Notes under the pieces: generated by a model
Told to the model about the DNA's origin: nothing
The model's database searches: none
Seen by the model: only the letters and a program-made list of their open reading frames with translations
Assembly: GCA_914767715.1 (NCBI GenBank)
Contig: OU612074.1
Coordinates: 11,754,062-11,814,061, forward strand
DNA from: Membranipora membranacea
Taxonomy: Eukaryota > Bryozoa > Gymnolaemata > Cheilostomatida > Membraniporidae
Length of the DNA: 60,000 nucleotides
Reading direction: 5' to 3'
Program-made: the position numbers and the translations under genes
Shown: positions 1-12,589 of the stretch, in pieces
How the letters are laid out: every line of letters begins with the position of its first letter
Numbering within the stretch: the first letter of the stretch is position 1

Positions 1-110
1 AGTGCTCAACTCATAGTTTGTAGCTGAAGACTTGTGTGTTGTGCAGTGGTACGCGCATTACTGTATGTTGTATCTGGTCCTTACTACATTGAAAGTAGAC
101 TTAGACATAC

Positions 111-1557
111 CTCATCTTTAGTTTCGGGTGCGTTGTTTGTAGCTCTGCGTGCGAGACGAGGAGCTGTAATGTTACTGAGACAAAGCTGTCTCTCAGGGGG
201 AGGTCCACCTCTGGGCTGACCTCTAATTATTAGAGCATCGGCAGACAATACCTGCAAATAAAGGCATTTATATGATCGTTATCTCTGCTAACTGTTACCT
301 GGGTTACAATTTTGATCAAGATCATAGCTGGGTAAGCTCTGCTGAACTGTCACTGTGGAGTTCACCTAGAAGTTCATAAAATCATAATATTGCCAAGACA
401 TGTTTCACTGATTTAAGAAGAGACCACTGTGATATCGTACCTGGCGGGCCAATGGCAAGAAGTGTAAAATCGTAAAATAACCGGTACAACTGATTCTTGG
501 TTGCATCAATCAAGGAATTTTTGATGTTCACAGTAGGTCTATTTAGTGAGCTGCCACAGTTATGCTATACTGAGGACCACAGAATATGGTCATAATCATC
601 GCTTATCTAGCAATGAACACTGTTTAAGCAGGATTTAGTTTAACTAGCCATGCTTGCTGGTTTAACTAAGCCCTTTGTATGATGTATATGTCTATGGTTT
701 CAAATAGAACACTGGCTGCCAAAGAAACCATGAATATCAATATGTTGAAACATTGAAAGCTGATGAGTATGCAAGTAAGCACTAAGGTAGTACATAAGTA
801 GGCCTTGGGACGCTAGGAAAGTTTTGAGTAAATTTGATCGCTGGTGTGTAATATCGTGCAAGTAGGGATTTTCTGAGAAGTAGGCCTATCCAAGTTAGTA
901 GATTATTGTTCAAACTTGGAGAGCTGTGAAAGACACTGCTCAAATGAGGGTGGGAAGAATGGTGTTACACTCATACGTAGAATATGGAAACTACCTTGTA
1001 TTGTTACTATGAGGAAATTACAAAATAATTACACACTGACCCTGTCCTAGGTCTGCTCTACCAAACTACCTCCATACAGCAGTGAAGCCTATACAACTAA
1101 CTGTAGTTAGTGAGGTTAGCAGTGTGTGTGTGTGTGTGTGAGTGTATACACTACTAGCTAGACTTAGACATTAAATTGTCCTCATTCATCATCACGAGAG
1201 GAGGATGTCTTTGTTAGATGAACTTAAGGCCTATGATTTCAGCATATTATTTTATCTGAGTATGTTGGAGGTGTATCAAAACCTTCAATGAAATGGCAAA
1301 ATCAAAAATAGTAGTGTAATCATGATAATTAGCTTCAGAAGAGCAGGTAATAAATAACTTATAAGAAGTTGGTGATCAATCAATCTTGCACTGCCACCAG
1401 CAGCAAGTTTCTGTGTGTTTACTGAGCATCTGAATTCTTTTGACAACAGAATAAGATCTTCTGAATCCTTCCCCTATGTCACATAAGCTGATAACCAGTA
1501 ACTTACCTGTTTCACAACTCCTCTCTGGAGAACCGGGGCTGGAGCGGGGGCACTCAT
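111..1557 (-). CDS. Three exons of an unidentified gene running off the left edge (partial)
   Basis: Three exon-like stretches on the minus strand. The first, 1507-1557, begins with ATG, reads [17 protein letters not shown] and ends at a GTAAGT donor. The second, 441-538, follows an acceptor in TAAATAG and ends at CAG|GTACG; it reads [16 protein letters not shown] and continues as [16 protein letters not shown]. The third, 111-163, follows TTACAG and ends at GAG|GTATGT, giving [17 protein letters not shown]. Exons two and three join cleanly in phase 1. Exon one ends in phase 0 while exon two needs phase 2, so at least one exon between about 540 and 1500 is missing from the model, or exon one belongs to another gene. 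The protein would continue beyond base 1. The family is not recognised. The second exon has an amphipathic helix-like look with a hydrophobic stretch. Confidence rests on splice phase and open frame only. Confidence 0.42.
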
Positions 1558-2500
1558 ATTTTCAGAATGAATGAAACTGTGGTGATGAAGAAAGGAAGTT
1601 GATAGGTTGGCATACCACGTGACCACTAAACCGGATACAGTTGGCAACAACATAAACAAAAGTTTCCATGCAATACTATCCCTATCAGTATGTGATCGAA
1701 TGCATTTATTTGGTTGTTAGGAGTTATCTTCTTTTTAAGAGAGTAGTGATAACTTTTCATCATTGAATTGTACTATTCAGTTCAGTGCTGTTCATGAATA
1801 TTTTTAACAGTGCCAAGTTCTCAAGCTCCTTGAATCTGCTTGAATGGACTTGTAACCCAATCTTATAGTTCATTGAACAGTGTACCAGTAAGTTAAGGAA
1901 AATCTGCCTGAATGTCAATGCTGCCAACTCTACTCTTTTTTCAAATTGTACTTTCTTCTCTTCTGCTTTTGTCAAAAAAACATGGTTCCGTGCCTATTTT
2001 TATAGAATATTACCGTGTTTTTATCGTTTGTTCATTGGATTCACATGAACCCCAGTGCCCTTAATTTTATGGCTTTAAATGAAGCAGAAGAAATTCCCAC
2101 GAGAGGCGCTTTTTTTTATATTTGTGCCCTAATTACAGTGTTTCTGGTGTATCCTTTTGACTTTCTGAGCCTAAATCTAAGAGCATGTTTTGACTGAAAT
2201 GAGAGAAGGCAAAATAATAGACATAATAAAATAAAATGCTAATGCTAATCATATGAAATAATTTCTCTATATTTCAGATTCTGAACTCGATAACATTTAT
2301 TTACAAAGTGCACAGCAGTGATAGGTTATAAGTGCCTATACACTTATTGAAGGTGTATATGCATTGATGTGAACTTCCTTTACAACGTATAGGCCCATTT
2401 CCACCACTGATGGTATGAATCCAAAATTTTGACCATCATTTTTTGTAACCTAAAGAACAATTTTCATAATATGATTAAATCCAGCTTGTACCTCCATATA
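1558..2500. other. Intergenic stretch, no gene seen
   Basis: Only short open frames without splice or family support are present on either strand. The composition is AT-rich, and no repeat was recognised before the palindrome that begins at 2501. Confidence 0.5.
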
Positions 2501-2592
2501 AACATCCGTTGGTAAATAACACAGGCTAAGCCTGAATTCACAAGCATACTAGTGAATTCAGGCTTAGCCTGTGTTATTTACCAACAGATGTT
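2501..2592. repeat. Long near-perfect palindrome (hairpin)
   Basis: Two 41-base arms, 2501-2541 and 2552-2592, are reverse complements of each other with a single mismatch. They are separated by only 10 bases. The arm core reads GGCTTAGCCTG within GTGAATTCAGGCTTAGCCTG. The unit lies directly upstream of a SINE-like repeat. It may be a foldback element or a recent inverted duplication. Confidence 0.9.
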
Positions 2593-2597
2593 TAAAT

Positions 2598-2720
2598 ATC
2601 AGTCCATCGACTACTGGGGTTTGGTTGGCCCCAAGTTGTGCTCCGACCTGCCTGCAAACAGAGAGCAAGCTGGCGCAGATATTGCGGCCTAGCCCCTAAG
2701 GCAAATAATATTTTGCTGCC
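2598..2720 (+). repeat. 5'-truncated SINE-like repeat copy
   Basis: This stretch matches, base by base with scattered differences, the body of the tRNA-headed repeat found on the minus strand at 46975-47165. Shared segments include GTGCTCCGACCTGCCTGC, GAGAGCAA and the CCTAAGGCA end. The tRNA-like head with box A and box B is absent here, so this copy is truncated at its 5' end. Confidence 0.6.
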
Positions 2721-3729
2721 CATGCTTCGGATGTGGCGTGTGATACGACAACTGATTTGAATCAACCTTTTTTTAATCATTTTACTTTGTAATGGACCAT
2801 AACAAAACTGGTAGGGGAGGCACAAATCCCTGAGGGCGCAAAGTTACATCTGGTTGAGCGTGCTGTGAGCCCCTCCTGTAGGTTCTTGGGCATAACCTCT
2901 GAAGCGTTTCAAAGCGAATAATTATGGCATGAGAAGCCCCGATAGAGCCGATTCTGATAGAGTTATTCAATTAAAATGGAATATTAAATCATAGTTTTGT
3001 AAGACCACCTTAGCAAGCTTTCCAGTCTCCCCTAAAGCTTTAGGTCTGCCATTTTTGCAGTCGAAATAGGTGTCCTATGTTGGCACTTTCTTGTTTATCT
3101 TAACAATTCAATGCTATGAATTCCTTTGAATTTTGAGGAAGAGGTCCATGTCAGTTGCAGCTCAATTACCAATTATATACAGTAAAAATGTTATTTTTGA
3201 AATTGGGCTTTTTCCCAGATCCAACAAAAGGATCTTGGCCACCATAACATTTCTTCTGAACTACGACCCTGGCACGGCATCATCAGGGCGGTAGGTAAAA
3301 CAAAATTTTGTAATGGCTAGTTTGCAAGAGCTATATTAGGATTAGACATAAACGAAAGCCTAATAGTTGACATCTTTTTTAACATATACCACGTCAGATA
3401 GAGGGAATAATGAAAATAATTTCTTTTAATTCACACCAATTAAAACGGAATCACAAACTCACTAAAAATAATTAGGAGTATAAAAAAAAAGTGTTAGAGT
3501 AGATAATATCTTTCGAAAAAAATACAGAATCAGAAAATATCCTCGTAAAATGTGTAGCCAGTTAATTATTTTCACCAAAACAAACAGCCCGTAGAAGGTC
3601 AAGGCCATAATCAATGTGAATTTGATACAACATGATCATGTGTGGGCAATTAGTTCAGGGAACACAATCACATATTTGATCTGGTAGGGGGATGCTTATT
3701 AATACAGTCCATCACAAATATCAGGTTTT
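2721..3729. other. Intergenic stretch downstream of the Asn/Gly-rich gene
   Basis: No coding exon, RNA gene or recognised element is seen. The left part is featureless AT-rich DNA. The right part holds the 3' flank of the minus-strand Asn/Gly-rich gene, whose stop codon is at 3730-3732. Confidence 0.5.
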
Positions 3730-6700
3730 TTATTCCTTTACATAGGCCAAGAGCTTTTTGTTAAAAGCGGCTCCTAATCCTCTTTGTCCGTTTGCAGAGC
3801 AGAGACCGATACAGTTATCCTGTCCATTCTTGTTTGTTCCATTTCCCCCATTGAATCCAACGCAGTGACCTGTAAATACCATGGCAATATTGCATGACAT
3901 ATTTGTTTCATGATTTCAAAATTGAATTATTGAATTATTGCATTATTGCATAGTGAACATAATTTTTCATTAGGGACTTTTCAGCAAACCTCTAGTCTTG
4001 GCAAATTTCAGTACCATAGATTAGGTCAAATCAGGAGCTATGTATGTATCCACAGCTTTATTACTTGTCTTTAAATAATTGAAAAAATGACGTGATCATG
4101 CTTTCTCGAAAAGTGAAATGTAACGGCAATGCCAAATACAAATCAAAGTATTTCGAGATAAGTCTCGTTCAACAAATATATCTTTGAGGTCTGATTGAGA
4201 GACAGCCTGTATTGACAAGCTTGTCAAGACAGGCTAATTGTGAGAGGCTACTTTTTTCTATATTATCTTACAGAGAAAATGTGTCATAATAAGGTCATCA
4301 TGAATTCATCATCAAGTCATAATAAGGTCATCATGAGGTCATCCTAAGGTCATCCTAAGGTAAAGATAGAGCTTGAATTCACTAAGTAATTTAAAGCTCA
4401 ACCTTGGCCTTGATCTTACCAATACAATTTCCATTGTTGTTTCCAGAATCTTTTGGGCCATCATTACCATTGCCATTACCATTTCCACTTCTGACATCTT
4501 TGCAGTTTCCGATACAATTTCCATTGTTATTACCTATGAATAGACAGATAGATGAGATACGTTCACACAACATTGGTAGTAATTAATTAGGCATTTACAC
4601 AAACCATGGCCCTCTACTTTGACAATAACTGACTCACTCCTAATAAAATAACTACTGAAAGCTACTCCTAGCTTTCAAGTAATTATCTCTGCAAGCTAGG
4701 ATGTAACAAAGGACTGGACTGGAAACGGATAGACAACTGAGCTAGTACACCAGACCACCCTGACCCTGACTCACTGCTGGACCTACTGTGCACAGCTTCT
4801 ACATATATCTGGTAATTATTTATGAACACTCATCCTTATATCTGACATATGTAAACCTTAGCACTGGGATAAGTTGAGCCACCTTGTAGTAGCATCCAAC
4901 CACGTATCACAATAGAGAGAAATGATTTTTGAAAGGGCTTCTCCCTCTGCAAATCTTTTAGTGCCGGCAGTGAAGACTTTCTGACCGTGCAGAATTTGGA
5001 TAAAATGTTTTTTTGATACCTGACTGAGGAATAAAAGTTTGAGGGAAGATAGGAGCCAAATAGATGATTGGGCGGAGGCCAGTAGGCAGTCAGTTGCAGC
5101 AGGATTTGCACTCAACAACTCAAAACTTCTGCGTCAAAAAGCAGACAACAAATGAGCCAGTCTTCACAAGCTTTGTTGGTTGGTTGGCTCTTCCTCATCC
5201 CCCCTCCCATCCCCCACCAACAAAGGTTGTCAAAACAGCCTCACGCCAGCTGCCCCCTTCCTTTCCCTACCCATAATCACTCATTTTCATTCAACTTTTT
5301 AGCCTCCCAATTGTAATTGCAATCACTGTCTCATTTGCAATCACAAGAACTGACAGAAAATTAAGGTCCATACAACACCAACAACATTGAACAACAACAA
5401 CAACAACATTAACAACAACAACAACTTACCGTTATTAGTGTTTCCAGTGTTGTCATTGCCATTTCCGTTGCCCAAAAAGTTGTTGATACATCTTCCTAAG
5501 CAGTTTCCATTAGTATTGCCATTATTGCCATTACCAATGTTCAGATTCCCATTTCCATTGCCGTCATTATTATTGATACAAACTCCTCCTAAAACATTTA
5601 CATTAGATATTATGCGCTAGCAACATCCACAGCTACTTAATAATAATAATAATATACACTTTATTTTCAAACAATTAGTAAGCTGTATCACAATGGGCTG
5701 AATTAGAAACAAATCAAGTTTTGAATTATTGAATAATGAATGTTACAAAAATGAGCTTACCAGTACAAATAAAGTACAATATCATAACTTTTGACAAATA
5801 ATTATTGGGGTTCTCATTAACATTCAACAAAAAATAATTGGGTGTCTCACCGATGCAGTTGCCATTATTATTGCCATTGTTGCTCAGCCCGAAATTGAGG
5901 TTGCCATTTCCGTTGCCATTGTTGTTATTACCTCCGGCTCCATGGTTGTTTCCGTTGTTATTTCCGCTGCCAACCCAAGTACCGCTGCCGGCCTTCCAAT
6001 CCTGGAATAAAAATGGTGCAAATGATGTACAAAATCCATAACTAAGAGGTATGACTATCCGAAACTTCAAACTATAGGGATGAAATTTGTTACTGATTTT
6101 TAACGTACTGAGCTGCGCCCTGCCTCTCATTGCTCCTCTACTGTTGATCCATCGGAGGACGCAACTCCAGATTGCAAAATGAGTTAACTTGATCCAAGTA
6201 GCTAGGAGGGTTGGAACTGGGGGGTGGTTGTTACATGAGGCAGATGATCAGTAACCTCGCAGTGTGTGCTTTGATGAATCGATGTCCAGTAGAGCTGAGT
6301 AACTATCTTATTGGAGTAAGCATGACACTCTTGATACTACGCATTGAATCAAAACTGATACAAAAACTATTCCTCAGTCGAAAAAACCAAACACTTATTG
6401 GTAATTTTTTGGAAGCACGATCCTAATGCTACCATATTCTAATTCTATCATTTGTTCCCTGTGTGAAGAAACAAACATTTCAAATATTCAATATTCAATT
6501 CTTTTTTCCATCCAGTCTTACACCCTATCTCAAAGATATCTGATACTTTTCATAAGCAGTTTGAATGCCGAGCTGTAGGTTAAAGCTACAAAACCTCATG
6601 CACCCAAATTCCCAAGAATAATCTACAGCTGCTATTATATATATCACAGTAAAGCGATCTTGACAAAACTATAACCAATATACCATAGACATTAATATTA

Positions 6701-8850
6701 AATTGTGTGAGGATTACATAGCCATTAAATCCTGCATGCAACATGCAAAAGAAAAGAAAGAAACATAAATAGACAAGGAAATGATAGAAAGGAATAATTT
6801 TTAAAAAAAGGAAGGAGTTTTTCTTTTACCTGACGGCCGTGATTAGATCTTGGCCTGGCGTAACTATTGTAACTAGGGTAGTAGTTAATACTACCTCTAC
6901 CCCAGTAGTATGCATGAGACTACAAGAGCAAAAGTAGAAAACTCAATATTTGCAATCATCTTCACCTGCTTGATGAGAGGGAACACAACTACAATTCTCA
7001 TCTAACTTATTTGACTGTTCATTGTTAAAAAGTAATCATTTAATTTGAAACATACTTTAAGAAATGACAGCCTAGACCACTCACTCAAGTGCAGTTTGAA
7101 ATTAGTCAGATGCATTTAGTTTTGCCAAATCATGCAGACCTTGCCATGATGTCTTGCTAGTTTCACATCTAACTATCACCTAAATCCATTTCACCATGAG
7201 ACTAAAGAGTAAACAAGCCTTCCTTCAACTCTCATTTGCTCTATCAACTTTACACTAACTGCCCTGTTTATCTCGTAATGTTTATTTGCATCCATTGATC
7301 GCTTTAGCCGAGGGGATTTATAAAAAAGGCCAGCAGGTTGACTATGCACAATCTAACAGGAGATGGAAGTAGGATTAATAATAATGTCTGATTAGTTGAT
7401 TATTAAAAGGACCACTGAGTTGATTATCTCTGTCACTGAAGTCTATTTATCGCATGAGAAATGGTGCTGCTCTGCTGCAAGAGGGGACCTAGTATATGAA
7501 CCCTCGGGTGCATAGGGAACACCCACTTAAAAATACAAAATTTACCAGCATTCCAAGATATGTCCTCTATTAAATTTACGCCACTGGTTGATAAAAATAT
7601 GGACAACAACCTACCAGCTATAAATTGATATAGTTCAAAACAATTATTTTGGCAGTCATGTTTCAGGGCATGTTTCAGTTTCAGGGCATCTGCCATGTTT
7701 CAGTGCATGTTTCAGGGCATCTGCCAGTAGATAAGACTATCAAGATGATTCGGATTAACACTAACCTTGTACCCATTCTCCAAGTTGTACATTAATTTGA
7801 TTGATATTTTATTGGGAGGATTTGAATTATCGCTTATCCTTTACCCCAAACTAGCTACTTCCCAGGTATCATTTCGCCAAATGAGTTAAAAGTGATGTTT
7901 GATCGACTAAAAAACTAATGATATTGAGGTTGTCCTGAATGACATAATCCTAGGCTATATATAGTTTAATTCTAAACCATTTTTTTCCGTGCCAGTTCTT
8001 TATTCTCCATTGGGCGTTGATATAGTGGATGTTCAAGGTCGAAACAATAGCTAAAGTGTGAAAAATTCACAGATTTTGGTCATGGGAAACTTTGGCATTG
8101 TATGTCATCAATACTGGCACTTGTATCAGATTGAATTTTTAACAGTTGTGGCCGTGGGCACAAAATGTTCCAGTTGATGAACAATTTCCGATAAAAATGT
8201 AAATATAATAAAAAATCACTCGTACAAAAATTTGGAACATCATCAGATATAATTTACAATCTGATAGATTTGTGCGCTGGCCACTGGTTAGATAGGTATA
8301 TATATATATATATATGCGTGGAGATATCATAAATGTCAAAAGTGGCCAGATGGTTTAGTGCAATGAGCGTGAAAACTGAATTGAATATCATCATCATTCT
8401 ATAGATTGCTGATTGGGTTTGTTTCATAAATGTACAATTCAATGAGAGTTTTCCATGTCAACGCACATTCGTTGATGTTACAAAAACAGTTCGGGAGTGT
8501 TTGGAACTATCTCCTGGTTCAATGGGACAAGATGATTCTCGTCAGGACATACAAAACCATTTAATATATCAGGCTATCCCAGGCAAGGCTACCAAATTCA
8601 CGGATGCTTGAAGGTAGAGTACAAGCTATATGGATAAATGGTCTATACAGTGGGATTCCACAAAAACACCGTTTAATAATTTGTAGCAGTTGATAATTTG
8701 CTGACTGATTGATAAGACATTGTTATCATTCAATCTCTAGAGGCAAAACAAATTTGATGTAATTGGTAATGAAGAAATTTGACTTACCTCAGCAGCAAAT
8801 GCGCTGACAACAACAAGCAGAGTAACAAGGGAGATAACACTGGCAGCCAT
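3730..8850 (-). CDS. Secreted Asn/Gly-rich modular protein with NNNGNCIG motifs, 238 aa (paralogue A)
   Basis: Six coding exons on the minus strand: 8788-8850, 6830-6919, 5851-6001, 5430-5588, 4420-4533 and 3730-3869. All borders are GT-AG, the phases agree (0,0,1,1,1), and the sum is 717 nt with TAA. Exon 1 encodes the signal peptide MAASVISLVTLLVVVSAFA. Exon 2 is Tyr/Arg-rich (SHAYYWGRGSINYYPSYNSY). The rest is built from modules of GNGNGN runs and NNNGNCIG, with Cys in CIGxC or CLGxC spacing: CIGGVC, CLGRC, CIGNC, CIGLC. The C-terminus is a short basic helix-like tail (FNKKLLAYVKE). The last four introns all interrupt a Gly codon after its first base. An AATAAA overlaps the stop. Export is inferred from the signal peptide. 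Function is unknown; extracellular matrix, shell, mucus or adhesive are possibilities. The plus-strand gene at 43214-47818 is its paralogue. Confidence 0.85.
4200..4236. repeat. Short palindrome in the last intron of paralogue A
   Basis: AGCCTGT and ACAGGCT flank a perfect TGACAAGCTTGTCA palindrome. The stem-loop is inside the intron between exons 5 and 6 of the Asn/Gly-rich gene. It looks like a remnant of a foldback element. Confidence 0.6.
5384..5425. repeat. (AAC)n microsatellite
   Basis: A run of AAC/ACA triplets lies immediately next to the donor of exon 4 of the Asn/Gly-rich gene, just inside its intron. On the minus strand it reads as GTT repeats a few bases after the splice donor. 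Confidence 0.9.
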
Positions 8851-8880
8851 CTTCAATTTTTAGTCTGTCCGTTGTAAATT

Positions 8881-10767
8881 TCTGTAAAAGAAACATGATA
8901 ATTAGAATTGCCGGTTGGGGATGTGAGTGGGCAGACGAAAACGATTATCAATTGTGTCCTTACTTCAATTGCACTCCTTGATCAATACAATAATGAATAT
9001 ATATATTATATTAAGAACAATGCCGGCAAGACTTTGGTGAATCCATGTTCAATTACCTAAGGATTCAAGTGGCATTCTTAACCACAATCCTATCGCTTCC
9101 TTTTCCTTGTTCACGACCACAGGTAGAACAAGAGTGCTATTAATTATCAATCTCTTTTATGATAGTTGTCTTATTATGCATTTTTACGTAATTTATTACA
9201 TTAATTTGGAGTTGAGACATGCGAAAAATAGGCAGGGTGCGTGCTTGGTGGCACTTGGAACATATCAATCATTATTTTAGACACCAAACCCACTCTAAAC
9301 TTACTGAAAGAAAACCGTGAGCGTGTGCCATAATAATTTTATGAGTATTTGAGTAAGCGGAGGGAAAAGGAATAACATTTGCAATTCCAAGTGCCTGATT
9401 ATACAATATTTGGCAACCGATTACATCAAAGAGAACTTGCCAAGAGGCATAACAATGCCTAAGGCCTTTTCACTCTAGCTAGGATGAAGGTGTGGAAGTA
9501 GGATTGATGAAACACTTATTAATCATATTTATAGTATCAAGGAACTGATTACTACCAGGCAAGAAAAATAGAAAACGTTTTATCGTTGCACCAGTGGCAA
9601 TAAAACAGTAAGGGATTGAAATCATTTTTGCTATTGTTATAACCTGTCAAATGGGATCATGTCATTCATGTCGCTCAGAAAAGAGCGCCGCCCTATCCAG
9701 GGTGATACAGGAGGCTTAGTGGTTTAAGGTGTTACTTTTAAAGATATACCCAGAAGGAATTTCACAATGAATTTCATACGTTTAAAAGCTCATAATGAAA
9801 TCAAGATACCGATTGCTCTAAAATGACAGACCAAAATATATAGTCCTTGGGAGGGAAGCTTTAAATTCCTAATAGCTAATACCAAAACAAAAAATGTTCT
9901 CAGAAATATAATAGTTCGGCTATATTTTAGAAAACCACTAACTAGAAAAACGCAGCTGTGTCATATGATATTCTTCTCATACATTGAATGCTAATCAATT
10001 TTCAACCTAACAGCATTGTGTTGTCTCAGAATTTTGATCGATTTGATAGTTATGGCAAATATAATGAAGCCGTGTGACAAACTCATAAAATCATTTTGAG
10101 AGCAGATGGTATGAACCAAAAAAGCCATAAAAATGCTGATTCATATTTGAAACATTAGGTTATGGTTTTGTCACGCCATCTTTTGGTTTGGCACTTGGGA
10201 AGTTTCTATAAATAGTCTGAGAACACTGGTGCAGATATGGCAGGCAGAACAGATGGAAGTGGATAAGAGATGTTTGGTTCATCGAACTTTTTCCCATGTC
10301 ATGATAAAACAAGATTAACATCAAAAAGGAAACTGATAGCAAACTCCATTGGTTCCAATCCCTCAAAATTAGATGCTGATTTGCCAAATTTTTGTCAAAA
10401 ATGGTTTTGATTTAGGTTGCAACAAAATTTGATCAAGACTATAGGTAAAAAACTTTTTGATCAATATATTGCTCCCAACCCAGGTTTATGAGCAAAGATG
10501 TAAAATCATATTCAAAAACGAAATATAATCCATATTGTAGAATTGTTACAAAGTTAGTGCTATTGAAATAGTGAGAGTAATTTTCAGTTGGAGCAAACAA
10601 TAATTTCAGTCATCACCGGGTACACTATAGGAACCAGTCAAATATAGTTCAAATGTATACAATTTACTGGATATAATGTAAAAATAATTTGATTAAATGA
10701 TTAAACTTAAACAAGTGAACAAATTGGTTAAAATTATTAACATTGAAACAAATAGGACATTGCTTAC
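8881..10767 (-). other. 5' UTR intron of paralogue A
   Basis: The proposed first intron runs from the GTAAGC donor after 10768 to the TTTTACAG acceptor before 8881. The remainder of the second exon, 8851-8881, is 5' UTR ahead of the ATG at 8850. No other coding exon or repeat was recognised inside the intron. Confidence 0.55.
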
Positions 10768-10814
10768 CTTCGGAAATGTTGGCAACTCCTTCTTCTGGAT
10801 ACCAAAGGCACTAT
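10768..10814 (-). other. Non-coding first exon of paralogue A
   Basis: The exon ends at a strong donor (CCGAAG|GTAAGC). It begins about 30 bases downstream of a TATA box on the same strand. The start at 10814 is only estimated from that spacing. It would splice to 8881, just ahead of the signal-peptide exon. Confidence 0.5.
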
Positions 10815-10835
10815 GATATGATAGCAAACTGGTCA

Positions 10836-10845
10836 AATATTTATA
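10836..10845 (-). promoter_or_regulatory. TATA box of paralogue A
   Basis: GCTATAAATATTT on the minus strand, about 68-77 bases before a strong splice donor. The same layout of TATA box, short non-coding exon and signal-peptide exon recurs at three other secreted-protein genes in the window. That recurrence supports reading this as a promoter rather than chance AT-richness. Confidence 0.6.
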
Positions 10846-10859
10846 GCCGACCTGCGATA

Positions 10860-11580
10860 TTAATGTGTGTATACACTGTTATCAGTTGCCACGCCTCGGC
10901 GTCTGAGACTCCATGGAAACCTGTTGCTAGATGCCATTAATCATCATATTAATCGGTTCCTTTTCCTACCTGTCATAGCGATCATACTTGTCATCCATAG
11001 TTTGATACCTGTCACAATTGTAAATGCAATTGCTATCTGAAGAAGTTAGATGAAAATTTGGCTGATGGCAAAAGTATTTTAAGCAATATTTGTAAAATAA
11101 GTAAAATATAATCATTGTCAATTTCCTCAACAAAACTACGCTCAGAGTTTTTTCTAGTCAAGATAACACTGTGGTGGTTTCACTTGAGTGTTTTATCACA
11201 CTTGTAAATAGAAGAGGAAATTATTCACAGGAAAAGCTTGCCTGAAAAAGTGAAATTTATGACAGAATTTTTTTAGAATCTCAATTTTGCCAGCCAAAAT
11301 TAACTGGCTAGAATGACGTCACCACTGCCCAATAAGCTAAGCTCCTAAGGAGCTATTTGGTTGAAGACAAAAACCTACACCCACACCTCAGACAAGTTAC
11401 AGTAGGGGTTCGGTTGTTTGGCAGAATTGTAGTACAGAAGTTTCAACTTCCCTCTGACCTCACAGGTTACCTTAAAACCGTGACAGTGGGCGTACTTACA
11501 CACCTTTTTCTAGGGTCTTTGGAGATATTACAGCATACTCAAAGTGTCACCTTAATAACTGTATACAATTAATCACAATG
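10860..11580. other. Upstream intergenic stretch, no gene seen
   Basis: Short open frames only, with no splice-consistent coding and no recognised repeat. It separates the promoter of the minus-strand Asn/Gly-rich gene from a tandem repeat block. Confidence 0.45.
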
Positions 11581-11587
11581 ATATGGA

Positions 11588-11760
11588 CTGTAGGCATTGA
11601 TATATATTCTAGTAGGCATAGCTATTAGGCATAGATAGTAGATCAGTAGATATTAGGCATAGATATTAGGCATTGATAGGTAGCAGGCATATTCTAGTAG
11701 GCATTGATATATATTCTGTAGGCATTGATATATATTGATATATATATATGAATTCATATC
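11588..11760. repeat. Degenerate tandem repeat (TAGGCATTGATATATATTC units)
   Basis: Repeated units of TAGGCAT followed by TGATATATATTC or AGATATT occur at least eight times with variable spacers (GTAGGCATTGATATATATTC and shorter forms). It is a locally expanded minisatellite. Confidence 0.8.
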
Positions 11761-12589
11761 AATGACTGTAGGTAATTATTATAATGACCTTAAAATAATT
11801 GCATTGTTTACCTTGAGCTTCCTTATGAGGATCGAAAAGATTTTAATTTTACTCCCTGGCATTAGAAGCACGTTTCAAATACATTTAGAGGAAGACTTCA
11901 GTTTATACCAAGTCAAGGTTGTTTTGCCACAAGATAGTGATCGCTCTTGCAGGATATATTGAACATCTTGCATTGATCTGATTATTTTTCTGTTGATGCT
12001 ATATCTTATGATGGAGAAAAATTGGAGCTCCAATCCAGTTGAATTTCGATGATATTGACTTATCACAGGATGGATATTAGATATTGGGCAATAAACAAAC
12101 TTCAAACAAGGTGTTGAAGAATCTTAATGTTGTCAGTTTTGAGTTTGGCAAGATGACAGTGCGTGATTTGACCAAAGCAATGATGTCCCATTGACCAAAG
12201 TTCGCAATTTTTGAACATCCTTTAACCAGCTCCTTTTATTGACTTGATGGCTCATAGCTAGGGACTGCCTCAATGCCCTACATAATATCGCTGGCAATAA
12301 CCAGGAGCAATGACCGACTTGATCTGCTATCATGACCTGTCACCATTGCTACGTAACAGACATGACCATATCATGAATGGTAATTAGTTCCAGAATAGAT
12401 AAATGATATGCAATATTTTAATTTCTTATCAATAATAAGCAAGAGCAAAAAGCCCATATGCCACAAAGTTTGTGACATATCTTCAACCAACCACAATGCC
12501 GTCAGTTTTGGACCTTCTTATTTTTAATTTTAAATAATTGAAAACTAAAAATATATAAGGATATATAAAGACAAACTTCTTCTGTATAA

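Noticed and set aside
1123-1142. (TG)n run near 1.1 kb
   Set aside because: A short simple repeat with no further structure.
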